From Strongyloides papillosus (taxonomy: Eukaryota > Nematoda > Chromadorea > Rhabditida > Strongyloididae), in assembly GCA_005656395.1 (NCBI GenBank), contig SRSI01000016.1:62001-126000 (forward strand): a stretch of DNA of 64,000 bases, written 5' to 3'. A program made the position numbers and the translations under genes. Position 1 is the first letter of the stretch, and every line of letters starts with the position of its first letter. Shown here one piece after another: positions 48,894 through 59,923 of this stretch. The notes beneath the pieces were generated by a model, which did no database searches, was not told where the DNA came from, and saw only the letters and a program-made list of their open reading frames with translations.

Positions 48894-50134
48894 GGGGACA
48901 CGTAAACTCACCACTGCTATTTTGCATTTTTCGACATTGAAAAAACATGTATTAACAACGAGTTTTTTGTATTGTAATGTGTCTTAATTGTATAAATATT
49001 ATAGTTATGCGATATTTTCTTATCTTATTTACTTTTATAATCTTTTATTGTATATGAATTATGCAATAATGTGAAATTTTAAAAATGAAGAGAATTTTCA
49101 AGAATGGCAATATTTTATGATACAAATATATATTAATGTATTATGAAGACATTAATAGAAAAAAATATTAATAAGTTGGCCATTGATAAGAGATAGTTTT
49201 AAGTAATAATTAGAATAATAATAAATAGTAATATTAATAAAATTTCTTCTATCTTTTATTTTTATAGTATGACCATTATTAAAATTACAAGAACTTAAAT
49301 GTTTAGTATAAAGAGTTTAGAAATAAGCTATCTGTTAAAATTATTGCAACTTCTATCAATTTTTTTTTTAAATTTTACAAATATACAATCATGCCCTAAA
49401 TAATAAATTTACATTTAACTTGTAAAATTGGTTTTTTATTTACTATCTTTGAACATGCTTAAAATTTGAAAACCTTTATATAATAGAATCTTTTTCATAA
49501 TAAATTAATGTTTTCATAGAATTTTAAAACTTAGTATTTGGACAAAAAATAAAGTGAATTTCTTAATTACTATCATTCACAAACAATATCAAATAAGAAT
49601 AAATGTTTGTTATTAGTACTTATACGTACTAATGTAACTTTTATTGTTATCCTTATTGTAAATTTTAAATAAGATAAATAAAATATTTCCAGTATAGTAA
49701 TTTATGTAACTTTATTAAAATATTCATTAATTATACTTTGTTTACTCTTATTTACTTAATGATATCAGTAGTACTATGTAAAACAATTAATTAATTGCAT
49801 TAACCTCTTATACTTCTATTTTGCATTTTTTTGTTCCTCTATATATTACCTTATAATCAGTACTATTAATTAAACTATAATGCTATTTTGCATTTTTATA
49901 CACTGTACGATGTCTATTCTGCATTTTTATATACTGCACGGTGTCTATTTTGCATTTTTATATACTGCACGGTGTCTATTTTGCATTTTTATACACTATT
50001 ATGTAAATTACAAAGTAATTTTACTCCAATTTTACGTATATTACAGTATTAAAACAGGTGTCGAAAAATGCAAAATAGGCTTTTTAACTTGTTAATAATT
50101 TCCATACAAACTAGTGGTGACTTTACGTGCTCCC
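48894..50134. mobile_element. hAT-like non-autonomous DNA element, 1241 bp
   Basis: The 22-bp terminal inverted repeats begin GGGGACACGTAAACTCACCA on the left and GGGAGCACGTAAAGTCACCA on the right (three mismatches in 22). A perfect 8-bp target duplication ATTTGGTA flanks it (48886-48893 and 50135-50142). 8-bp duplications are the rule for hAT elements. The motif CTATTTTGCATTTTT recurs near both ends and internally. No transposase is present. The related sequence at 62204 shows the uninterrupted target. Confidence 0.85.
49883..49995 (+). repeat. 31-bp tandem repeat, four units
   Basis: Units start near 49883, 49914, 49945 and 49976 with CTATTTTGCATTTTTATA followed by a CACTGCACGGTGT-like stretch. 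The repeat keeps a 71-codon frame open (49880-50095), which is a by-product and not a gene. Confidence 0.8.
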
Positions 50135-50142
50135 ATTTGGTA

Positions 50143-50640
50143 TTTAATAAGTCTTCCTGAAACGAATTTACATTTGATAAAAACGTATATTCATAAATTG
50201 TTGTCTCTTTGGAAAAAGAGATATATGGAATTGATCTGCTTATAAATTAATTTAAATCACTTGGATTGTACATTTATCTATAAACAATCATAACAAACTG
50301 TTTAAATAAGTAACAGCAAGCTAATAATAACACAATATCGATTTAATGTTTAGATCAGTTGTATAAATATTGCATGTAAAATGGATTTAAATATTTCTAT
50401 ATAATAAAAAAATCTTTAAAGAGTAATTAATTTTAAAATAATTTATATATACAAAATATTTATACTTCATCAAAATTAAATAAAACTAAATAGTATTCAT
50501 AATGTTCAAGGATTTACAATATACAGGATAAAAAAATATATAACGAGACTATAGCACAACTGGTAAATGTATCGCGTATAAGCAGAATAATTAGTAAAAA
50601 TTACTGTAATTAGTTATGATTAATATTAAATTAAGAATAT
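50143..50640 (+). repeat. Dispersed repeat interrupted by the hAT-like element
   Basis: With 48780-48893 it forms one copy. The other direct copy is at about 62100-62710, and part is inverted at about 61130-61300. Shared landmarks are CTTCCTGAAACGAATTT, TTGTCTCTTTG-AAAAAGAGATAT and GATCTGCTTATAAA. Confidence 0.7.
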
Positions 50641-51764
50641 ATCTTAATTTAGTCGATCGATATAACTCTCTATTTTTGTCTAGACTTTAGAAAAGTAGTA
50701 GTCGAAGAAAAATCAAGACAAGAAAAAGAATACTTTATCAGACATAAACATACACAGTCTAACAGACTTTCATTTTGTATTCTAGTAAGATTTTAGACTA
50801 AATTTAAAGTGTTAAATTGTAAATTTTGGAACCCCTTGTGAGTTCTCGCAATCCATCTGAATTATAATTTTCGCTGGAAACATCTTATAAAAAAATGTTC
50901 AAATAACTTTAAAATTAGGATTTAAGAATTAATTTTCTCTTGTCCATGTCCTACATTTATCTAGATATCAATTTTTTGCTTCCATCTAATTTTAGCCATT
51001 CTATTTTTATTTTTGTTCCCATAGTTCTAAAAAAATTGATTAAAGAAAAAAATTGTTAAGGAAATTGATCAACGAGAGAATGAATATAGAAAAACTCATA
51101 AGGAAATAAACAGCCAACGATTAAGCAATATTACATCGTGAGAAATTGATAAGAAAATAAAAATATTAAACATGTAGAATATCCGCTGATAATCAAAACA
51201 TCTAAAAGGTATAAATACAAAGAAAATTTACCAGAATTATAAACCAACATATTTAATTATTTTTGAAAATAACGTTTACTATGCAATTTATTAATTTTTT
51301 CAACCCATATTATTATTACTAAAGTAGATTTGTATTCCTATAATATATTTTTTATTGGTAAAAAGACAACTAAGGAAATGTAAGTTGGAAAATTTATTTG
51401 GTCTGAAACTTTAAGATACAATCATAGCAGTGAGCCAAAGATGGGAAAATTGATTGTTACAAACCTCTGATAATGTCTTGATAGGAAATTTTCTTCACCT
51501 TCAAGTAAATTGAGGACCAACACCAGAAAAATTTAACTATAAATACCGCGAATTAAGAAAGATCAATCAGTTTTATTATCTCTAAGAATGTAAGGTTTGG
51601 TATTCTGAAAATATCCATTATTATAATTGTTATTATTATATGAATTGTAGTTTTTTGTCATCACATGTGGTGAAATAAAAGAAACATATATATGTAAAAT
51701 ATTGTAATTTCCACCTCTTTTTACTCGGTAGCTACAAGCTACAACGGAATCAATTTATGGATTT
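50641..51764. other. No gene; possible promoter before the next ORF
   Basis: Mostly featureless. Near 51539 AACTATAAATACCGCG looks like a TATA box, with a less A+T-rich stretch at 51415-51610, about 200 bases before the 51765 ORF. Confidence 0.3.
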
Positions 51765-52118
51765 ATGAGTGACAACGCGAATACATGCAAAAAGGCATAT
51801 GCATTATGCCGTGAAAAAAGTAATAGATTAAGAAAAACAGAAGCAGAAAGAATTTATTTAACCTATTCCTGTATAGCTCACATTGGGGGCAATATATCTA
51901 AAAAAATTGGAAATTTACTATCTAATTCTGTAACAGGTGAAAAAACATTAACATTCGTCAAGCAAGTCTCCAAGGAACTATGCCTTAGAAGTGTAGCCTA
52001 TCATCCTCCAGCTTCGGCCTTTAAAATATTTACAAATAATAGAGTATCAGGTAAAAAGAAAGAAGCTAAACTTAATATAAGGCCAGAAGTGAAAATATCC
52101 TCTGTTGCAGGAAACTGA
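51765..52118 (+). CDS. Unrecognised basic ORF, 117 aa, possibly element-derived
   Basis: ATG to TGA, less A+T-rich than its surroundings and rich in Lys and Arg, with five cysteines and the motif SVAYHPPAS. The frame is open for about 14 codons upstream to a possible acceptor (CGGTAG before 51730), so it may be an internal exon. Downstream (52140-52800) is a series of interrupted frames with similar composition, for example LSRIDDFFSYFKHLTEDIE near 52320-52375. The whole looks like a decayed mobile or viral-type element. No function is claimed. Confidence 0.35.
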   Translation: MSDNANTCKKAYALCREKSNRLRKTEAERIYLTYSCIAHIGGNISKKIGNLLSNSVTGEKTLTFVKQVSKELCLRSVAYHPPASAFKIFTNNRVSGKKKEAKLNIRPEVKISSVAGN

Positions 52119-53649
52119 TTACAAGTCTATGGTGTAATCTGTCAAGAAATTATACATGGATACAATGAACTTCTAGAATTTCCAAGAAAGTATTAATCAA
52201 TTTACCCTATTTTCAAAGAAATATAAGTATGTTAACAACGAAGGAAGTTTTAAATACAATGGTATTTACAGCATACTTACATTGGTTACTCGTTTATTTC
52301 ATAATAAGAGTCATCGAATTATCACGTATCGACGACTTTTTTAGTTATTTTAAACATCTAACTGAGGATATCGAGTAAGAACAATTTAAAAAACTTCCTG
52401 ACATTGAAGTAATTGTGGAAATATAAACAAAAAGACATTAAGGCAAAACCGTAATGTTTTATAAAGACAATGGTGTTATAAGAAATTAATACAGAAAATC
52501 CAAGCATATAGGCTGACATAATTTCATACTAGACAGATTTATTTTCCAATACAATTTTTGATTTGTATTTACTTGTTTAAATAAAACTTATTTCATTATC
52601 AACATAATTGAAAAAGTAATCGGAAATAAATTTGGTTCTTTTAAATACGGCCTATTTAGGATACTCTCGAAACTGATTAAAGAAACATTTGAAGATAAAA
52701 ACAATAGTACTGAGGCAAAAGAAATGCAAAGTGTTTTAAAGGAATCAGTTAAAGAAGTCAAAAGTAAATGCCTAGATGTCTATAAAACGTAGTGTTCATC
52801 CAAGAAAATCTTGAAATTTAATGTTAAAAATAAACATAAATAGGAAGATGAGTCATCAATATTAATAATGTTTAGATTTCCGAAGAGAAATAAAAATATT
52901 ATGGAAACGAATGATGTATGAATTGCAGGTTGATATCAAGAGAATGCAGAATATACCGGAGACATACATAATTTACACACTCTATAATCTTTTTATTGTA
53001 ATTAATATAAATAAAATATTATTTCCTCATTTGTGTTTCATCATTTACTAAAAATCATATTGCACTATGAATTCCTAGTCATAACAGAAATAATAAAAAA
53101 GGACTAATAAAACCATGGCTGTAGAATTAAATCTTAGACAATTATTGTTGTAGAAGTCGAGTATCTGTTTGAATTTAATTTAATAAAAGATATAATAAGA
53201 CTTTATCGAAATAAACAATATATACAATAAATAACTTTATTTTAGATATTTTAATAAATTTTATATTTTACTTTAATCCAATTTGTTTCTTCTTTTATAT
53301 CGTTTTGTCTAGTTGGTTAGAAATAGACACATAGATTAAGTAACTTTATTTAAGAACACGTATAATAGAAAATATAACTTATAAAGATTTTTTTTATGAT
53401 TATTATGATAGTTAAATTCTTGGATCCTTTTTATACTAGAATTGTGATATCCAATTTTCCAGGTTCTTGAGAATGTTTTTTGTTATCATTCTTCATGATT
53501 CATTTTTATTTTTAGGGAAGTGCCCAACATCTTTTTTTTTCGGACTTGCTGTTCTCAGCTATATTAAGATTGTGTGTTTTTTTTAATGTAATATATAAAT
53601 GTTCAAAACTGATGGTCTTCATTATTTACTTTAACCATGTCTCGTTGTG
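52119..53649. other. Decayed coding-like sequence then no feature
   Basis: Broken plus-strand frames extend to about 52900; beyond that the sequence is A+T-rich with nothing identified. Confidence 0.3.
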
Positions 53650-53835
53650 TCTGTGAAAGAGTGTTTGAACACAGCTTAGATTAAAGTTTTATTAGCAAAA
53701 ACACGTATAAATTACAATGGGAAAATATATTTTACATAAATTATATATTTAATAATTTTTTCTGCTCTTTTATAACATTTCGACTTCCATTAGTTTTGAG
53801 AAAGTAGTTTCTTATTTTATTTTGATTTCAAGAGC
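53650..53835 (-). mobile_element. Probable 3' LTR (partial) of retroelement A
   Basis: Ends on its right at a polypyrimidine run (TCTCCCTTCC, 53836-53845), which on the minus strand is a polypurine tract. The same junction occurs at 55184 next to LTR-B1. The LTR body is too diverged to align fully. Confidence 0.4.
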
Positions 53836-54415
53836 GTGTTCATTGCGTCTCCCTTCCTAGTAGTTGATGTCCTCAGCAATTTTGAAAGGTATTTCTTCTT
53901 TTATAGTATATATAGAAGAAAGCATGATGATAACCACTTTAACTATGTCATTGGCTAGCGAAATTGAGAAGATTGCCCTGTATTCTTTCTTGGTGATGAT
54001 GTTTAACATAATTTGTAAGTAACTGCATTTAATTGTTAGATTCTATTTTTCTAGCTCTTTTATGTGAAATTGGTTTGTTCTATTTTGAGAATTACGTTAT
54101 TTCAAAGAAGAGGGATCAACTTATCGTGACTCAGTTCCCATTCCTACGGAGGCTTTGCCTGGTGACCCCAGATCGCTATTCCCATTACCAAAGTATAAAT
54201 GTGCAAATAGATTTATTGGCTAATAAAAACCAATTAAAACAATACAAAAGATAAAATTTAACTATATGAGAAAGTTTTCTCATTTATATATTCATTTTCT
54301 TCTTTTATTTTTCCCAGTGATACTTTATTTGTAAAATACTTTTAAGTTTTTGTACTGATGGGTGTTGATTTGTTTTTTATTTTGTTTAATTAAACTATAT
54401 TTCCTTAATGCAATA
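53836..54415 (-). other. 3' internal region of retroelement A
   Basis: Lies between the integrase end and the polypurine tract. A plus-strand stretch near 54085-54240 (reading YRDSVPIPTEALPGDP in one frame) is GC-richer than its surroundings and aligns positionally with 55508-55690 in element B. No function is assigned. Confidence 0.3.
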
Positions 54416-54926
54416 TTATTTATCTACAACATTCCCCCCATTTTCCTTATTGACCGGTTTACCAATGAATTTCTTCAATTGTGAGACGTGGCACCATTCA
54501 CTTCCTCTCTGTTTATTAATTAAGCAACGTTGTTATTTATTTGTCTCCATAATCTGAAATGGTGTTTCCCAAGGACTTTTGCTTCCCCTTTTATCCACTG
54601 TCCTTCTTCTTAGAACCCATTCACCTGGTCTGATGTCTATCGGGAATTCTTTTACCTTTTTCCAGGATTCTTTATGATTGTTTACCCATATTTCCTGTAG
54701 GTAATTGATTTGTATCTTCCATTCTTTTAAATCATCTTTATATATTGATGTAGTGATCGTATTACTTATGTTAACAAGTATCTCCGTGTTTCTTCCAAAC
54801 ATAAGGTAACTAGGTGTCATGCCTGACTTCGAATGACTGGAATTATTCAAATAGTAAGACGTAATTTCCAATATTTCATCCCATTCTTTACCCGGATATT
54901 TCTTTTGAATTGCATAGGTTGCGTAG
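54416..54926 (-). pseudogene. Ty3/gypsy-type integrase C-terminal fragment (element A)
   Basis: On the minus strand the frame carries KEWDEILEITSYYLNNSSHS followed by TPSYLMFGR, the end of a gypsy integrase core. Then come a PGEWVLRR module and, past one TAA near 54530, HVSQLKKFIGKP and GGNVV at the pol terminus. It is open from 54871 to 54533 and truncated at its N-terminal side exactly where LTR-B1 begins (54927), so element B appears to have landed in or replaced the rest of element A. Confidence 0.8.
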
Positions 54927-55183
54927 TGACTGCCTTATATCGAATACACAGACATATTTATTAGAACTTTAATTTAATAACAATACATGGTGCAATAAAA
55001 TATCAATATTAATTAGCCATTTTTTAATGAACTACTGGACTCCCCACTCTGGGCCTCTTTTCTTCTTCTGATTGGTCACTTTTATCCTTCTCAGATTACG
55101 AAATTATTGCGAAATCAAAACATTCTTATTTTGATAGTTAAGTGTTGTTTTGATGTTGAATTTTTCTAGAAGCTTCCATTACA
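54927..55183 (-). mobile_element. LTR-B1 (3' LTR of element B)
   Basis: 257 bp, TG...CA ends on the plus strand (TGACTGCC...CATTACA). It is a direct repeat of 59666-59923, by eye about 85-90% alike. On the minus strand it is preceded by the purine run AAAGAAAGGGAGA (55184-55196), which sets the element orientation to minus. Confidence 0.8.
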
Positions 55184-55507
55184 TCTCCCTTTCTTTGAAA
55201 AGTCATTGTCCTCAATGACCATAATCGTCACTTTTTTCTTGGTATAGCGTTAATCTTTAATTTGTATATATATATAGTCAGAATTTGATGACTTCACTTA
55301 TTTTACCCATTTTTCATTCTCCATACTCACGATTTTAGTATTTTACAATTTTTCTAATTTGCTAATGTCATTATAGGATTCTTTGGAGAAAATAATTCTC
55401 TATTCCATTATAGTTCTTGTCCTCCACATAATGGGTGACTTTTTGGAGATTGTATTTAGGATTCTTTTCCTTCTAGGATTGCTAACTTAGTTGACCTTGT
55501 TTTTCTT

Positions 55508-55691
55508 AGAACGTTATTTCTTCAGAAGAAACAACTCTTCACCGTCATCACAGCAAGTTCAACAACCAATCTTTGTTTCAAGAGATGTTCTCGACGTAAA
55601 TTCTGCAACGATTCCGTCGGAACCACGTTTTGCACCTTCAATTAATCCAGGTGAATCTCCTTCTAAAGACATAAGTTGGGAGTCGCATTAA
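55508..55691 (+). other. Exon-like plus-strand ORF inside element B
   Basis: An acceptor-like TTTTTCTTAG precedes a 61-codon open stretch rich in Ser, Gln and Pro ending ISWESH, with near-normal base composition. It lies antisense to element B and has a positional relative at 54085-54240 in element A. It could be part of an antisense or spliced accessory frame; I do not recognise it. Confidence 0.25.
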
Positions 55692-55889
55692 AGTTTCCTT
55701 TTATCTCATGTGAACTGCATAATTTTATTATATCATTCACAGCGATATGTTTTTGTGTAATTAATTTTATTTGCACTTTTACTTTATAAAGAATTTTTCT
55801 ATTAAAAATTAAACTCTTTAAATTTAATATTTTTTTTTGAAACTTTGACATATTACTTTAATTATGACGCAGATTTTAATGATATTTAT

Positions 55890-56880
55890 ACTTTTTTAAA
55901 AATACCTTATATGGGGGAAATTTTTTTTGACGGCACTTTTTTTTTAGTTATGCGATGAATTTTTTATAAGACTTATTTCATTCAAAAGCCATCTTCTCTT
56001 CTGTTTACTTACAATTTTTGAGAAAAATCCGTAATAGATTTTTCGAGTTATTTTTATTTTAATGTCTTTTGTCTTTTTATTCGAAAATAAGCCATATTGA
56101 TTGCTAAATATGTCTTTTTTAAAAACTTTTTATAATTAAAATGGCTACTTAAACATTAAAAGAATATTTACAATTACGTCAGGTACGTTTTCAAAACATA
56201 AAAATTGTAAAATAACAATTCAATTGCAAAGTTTACACTAAATTCATGGTTTGCTTATTATAAAAATATCGTAGTAAAAAATTGTCAAACTCTGGTAAAA
56301 TTATTCGTATTAACAATTTTGTTAATTATTATCTACAATTACTTCAATAAGCGTATAAGATTAAAGTTTCTTGACTACGGTTATAGGGAATAAATGACTA
56401 AAATTTGATTTAGCAGTTGGAGAAATTACAATACCAAAATATTCAATGTTTTTTATAATATTTTTATGAATTAATAAATTATTGACAATAAAAAAATACT
56501 TTTTATAGTTTCCTGTATTGAAGAAAACAACTTTACCTTACTTAGTAAAAAATTAATATTTTATAATTTTATGTTTCAAAACTTGTATAACGTAATTGTA
56601 ATCACTTTAAAAATTATAAAGTCAAAGTTTTACATGAGATAAATTTAAAAAAAACAAAAAGTTATCATAGTAATATGGGTAAAATATGTTAAAAATAACA
56701 GTAAAATTAAAATAACTCAAAAAATCTATTACGGATTATTCTCAAAATTTGTAGGTAAACAGAAGAGAATATGGGCTTTTGATTGAAATAAGTCTCATAA
56801 AAAAATTTATCGCATAACTAAAAAAAATGTCGTCAAAAAAATTTTTTCCATAAAAAACATTTAGTAAAAGAGAAGTAATC
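55890..56880. repeat. Long palindrome (fold-back element) inside element B
   Basis: Arms of about 480 bp around a centre near 56382. GACGGC at 55929 pairs with GTCGTC at 56829, TTATGCGATGAATTTTT with its complement near 56807, and AATTACGTC at 56173 with ACGTAATT near 56590. Identity falls toward the centre. It is probably a fold-back DNA element; the ORF at 56742-56954 is an arm shadow. Confidence 0.75.
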
Positions 56881-57801
56881 CTAACTCTTCTTCTCATTTG
56901 GCTTTGTTTTGATCCTGTAAAGAAAATATCCTTTACAGTTAAATATATAAACAAAAGATTTCAAAATAGTTGTCATTTTGTAAAAACACTATGTCATTTT
57001 TTTTTTATTGTATTAAGTATTATACTAACTTAATTCCTTTTATTTTAGTGTAAGATTCAAGGGGACGTAGAGGATTCTAATTATATTGTTTATTAGTGTT
57101 TAGATTGTACTTTGTGTAGCTAAAAGTAAGTTCCCAAGAATCTTATAATTAACAAATTGTCATTAGGTGGCCATTTTTTTAGCGCTTGTCTTTATATTGT
57201 AAAGGTGTATAATAATAAAATATTAGTTTGTGTGTGTGTTAAACCTTCTATACTATCTTTTAACTGAAACTAGGCACCAACAAAACTTAAATAATTTTAC
57301 TATTTTAAAAAAAATAGATATATTATGAAAAACCACATAATAATTAAAGACGTTTGTCAAATTTTCAAGGAAGAATATTAAATTTAAAGGATTTATTAAA
57401 CTCTTTATAGCATAATATTTTCCTATATAAAAGTACATATAGTGGCTGCATATCGGTGTGCATTACATAAGGGTAGAAAATAACTCTTTTTTATCAAAAT
57501 GTTCAATCATCACGTACTTTTTTTGTACTTTCACTTATTTCATTATTGTCTCCAAGAGTTTGTTATTTATTAAAACTTATTTTGTTGTTATTTATCTTTT
57601 AATTATACTTTATAAAGAAAGTTATTTGAATAATTTTCGTCTCAAGATCTTTGGTGGTATTCTATGTAGCATATGTTATTAAAATAATATTAAATAAATT
57701 TGTTATTAATTAAAACATGTAAATAGGATTAAATTTTTATTTTCATGCTATTATACCAAAAAAAACATGCAAGGATGAAAGGGACAAACTTAGTTAGACT
57801 C
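56881..57801. repeat. No gene; dispersed repeat (about 57280-57470)
   Basis: A short perfect hairpin, CTGTAAAG...CTTTACAG, lies at about 56917-56939. A TG dinucleotide run is at 57231-57240. The block about 57280-57470 is the inverted copy of 47885-48100. Frames here are chance. Confidence 0.45.
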
Positions 57802-58203
57802 CTAGCCATTGTGTGTTGGTCCTTGGATGACATCCTCAAAGTAAACCGTCTCTCCTTCAGTTACAAAATATTTGTAGTGTCTTGGGGATCTTATGAACTC
57901 CTCGAAGGGGACTCCTAGTATTCCCCTGAGTTGCTCCTCCATGGTCTTGTATACTCTAAAGAAGTCATATTTGATTCTTTCAATGGCGTTGTTTCTGGCT
58001 TTTCTGAGGCTATAGATTAGTCTCACTATTTTGGTTTCAAAGGCGTCTTGCAAAATGTCTTGTAGTTCTCTTATCATCATAATGTGCTTCTCCATCGTAA
58101 ACATTCTTGGATCCCCGTCTGATTCCCAGCCATCGGCTAAATCTATGCAGATATCCAAGGCTTCTCTGACGTAGTCAGTCTGGATTCGTCTTGTAGTAGC
58201 CAT
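57802..58203 (-). CDS. 133-aa ORF in gag position of element B
   Basis: The longest and most GC-rich ORF in the window, with clean ATG and stop and codon use unlike the neighbouring A+T-rich genes. It is predicted mostly helical and charged (DLADGWESDGDPRMFTMEKH, FETKIVRLIYSLRKARNNAI, GVPFEEFIRSPRHYKYF). There is no signal peptide, zinc knuckle or membrane segment. It lies 1.46 kb inside the 5' LTR (LTR-B2) on the same strand, which suits a Gag N-terminal domain. It could instead be a captured host or viral gene. No family is recognised. Confidence 0.5.
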   Translation of the reverse strand: MATTRRIQTDYVREALDICIDLADGWESDGDPRMFTMEKHIMMIRELQDILQDAFETKIVRLIYSLRKARNNAIERIKYDFFRVYKTMEEQLRGILGVPFEEFIRSPRHYKYFVTEGETVYFEDVIQGPTHNG

Positions 58204-59665
58204 TTTAGGTTAATAGTTTGGTTCTTTTCTGTTTTGATTGGATATATACTAACCTTTTTTTGTCCTTTTTATATCTTGCCTTGTTTATGGTTTTAAGTTT
58301 CGGGTGTTTTCGTTTCTGGAATTTTGTTTATATCTTATCTTGTGATTTTTTTCTGTTTATCCTCCTGATTTTGTTGTTCTTTCCCTGTTTTTTCTTTGAT
58401 ATCCTTTCAGTTGTCATGAACATGTAGATATTTTTGGATTTTCGGTATAAATATTTTCGTATTTCAGTTTTTTGTTTTTTTTCTTTAGTCAAAATCAGAA
58501 TTTAAATTTCTCACGTATGCAAAAGTTTATGTAGGGGTATTTAAGTTTGTGAATTTATCGTGTTTCTATAATCTATGTACATTACTATATTTTCAGTTTT
58601 CCTGTGCAGTTCTTCTAAAGTTGTAAATTAAAAGAAAATTTTTTTTTCCTCAATTAGATGACATCTGGGGCTCCGATCTCCCCCCACCACTACTTGGACT
58701 TCTACACCTCTTGGTGGAGTTCATGAATTGGATTTACGTCTTCAGTCCGTTTCCTCCGCGGTTTGCACGGTTAAGTTTTTTCATATTAGTAGCGATAAGA
58801 TAGTAGTAATGTTGAAAGTTTTGATAAGATTTTTATGAATGGTGCTACTTTTGATATCTCCTAGACTTTTACACAAGTTTTTCTAAAACAATGTCACACG
58901 CTTTAGTGTAATGTTTTTCCTTCATTTTATTTTGAAGAGATTCTATTTTTAGGAACTTTTGTTTTGAAAACAGCTTCATTTCACCAAAGCTAAAGGGCTT
59001 TTGGTTTAAAACGATTTTGTTTATTCCATGGATTTCAAAATTTATATTTTATATTTCGCAATACTTCACGTGATCTCCAATATTATGATTAAATCCCTAC
59101 CTATTTTATAATAACTACCTCTTGTATTCTTAGCCTTCTTTTCTGAGTTCTTGTAAAAACAAACACTTTTTGAATTTTCTAAAATATTCTTTTACAGCGC
59201 GCTTCTTTTAATGCTTGTTTCCCCAGTCATATCAGAATAGAATTATTGAGAATACGTTACCCATTTATTTCCTATTCATGCCTAGCTTATTTTCTCGGTC
59301 TCTTACCGTTGCTCCAAGACACTTACCTGGTAGAAGAACTATGGCATGCACGCTTTCTCCGAGGATCATGTTCTTCTTATTTGTTGTTTCAAATCCTTAT
59401 TTGTCCCAGTTCAAGCTATTCGTCAACAGCCAGTTTTTTTACCTTAACAATACTACATTTTCATGATTCTTCCATCTCACCGCATTTAACCTCCTGTACT
59501 TTCCTAAATTGTATAACATACGGTGGCTCACCCATTTCTCACCGGCTCTAATTTTTCATTTAGTTTAGAAATTACCCTGCCGGTGGTTCACCAAGGTAGT
59601 TATCCTTGTAATCCATGTAGGTCTCTCTTGCTATTTATAAGGTCGATCTCAGTGGAACTTCGTAG
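58204..59665 (-). other. Leader region of element B, GC-richer patches
   Basis: On the minus strand this is the long leader between LTR-B2 and the gag-like ORF. A purine run GGTGGGGGGAGA (plus-strand 58683-58694 region) next to GGAGCCCCAGATGTCA near 58664-58679 resembles either a polypurine tract or, on the plus strand, a primer binding site (TGGGGCTCCGATCT after ...GATGACA). Overlapping plus-strand frames at 59215-59732 have no motif. Confidence 0.35.
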
Positions 59666-59923
59666 TGACTGCCGTATATCGAATACACAGACACATTTAT
59701 TAGTACTTTATTTTAATAACAACAAATTGTAAAATAAAAATATCAATATTAATTAGTCATTCCTTAATAAACTACTGAACTCCCCACTATGGACCTATCT
59801 TCTCCTTCTGATTCTTCTCCTTTTATCCTTCTCAGATTTCGAAATTATTGAAAATCAAAACATTCTTGTTTTGATAGTTAAGTGTTGTTTTGATGTTGAA
59901 TTCTTCTAGAAGCTTCCATTACA
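59666..59923 (-). mobile_element. LTR-B2 (5' LTR of element B)
   Basis: 258 bp direct repeat of LTR-B1 with the same TGACTGCC start and CATTACA end. The two differ at scattered positions, so the insertion is old. Confidence 0.8.

Larger units (their letters stand above)
54927..59923 (-). mobile_element. LTR retroelement B, about 5.0 kb, degenerate
   Basis: Bounded by LTR-B1 and LTR-B2. The interior (55184-59665) keeps a gag-position ORF but no readable pol, and includes a long palindrome (55890-56880) and an inverted repeat shared with 47885-48100. No target duplication matches (GCGTAG on the left, AGCTGT on the right). Both LTRs happen to be preceded by CGTAG. It may be a recombinant or a non-autonomous derivative. 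No TGG-type primer binding site follows the 5' LTR. Confidence 0.6.

Noticed and set aside
49880..50095. Repetitive 71-codon ORF
   Set aside because: Translation of a 31-bp tandem repeat within the hAT-like element.
57231..57240. Short TG run as a microsatellite
   Set aside because: Only a few units; not worth a feature.
59215..59732. Three overlapping plus-strand ORFs in the element B leader
   Set aside because: Overlapping frames with no motif; open only because this patch is less A+T-rich.
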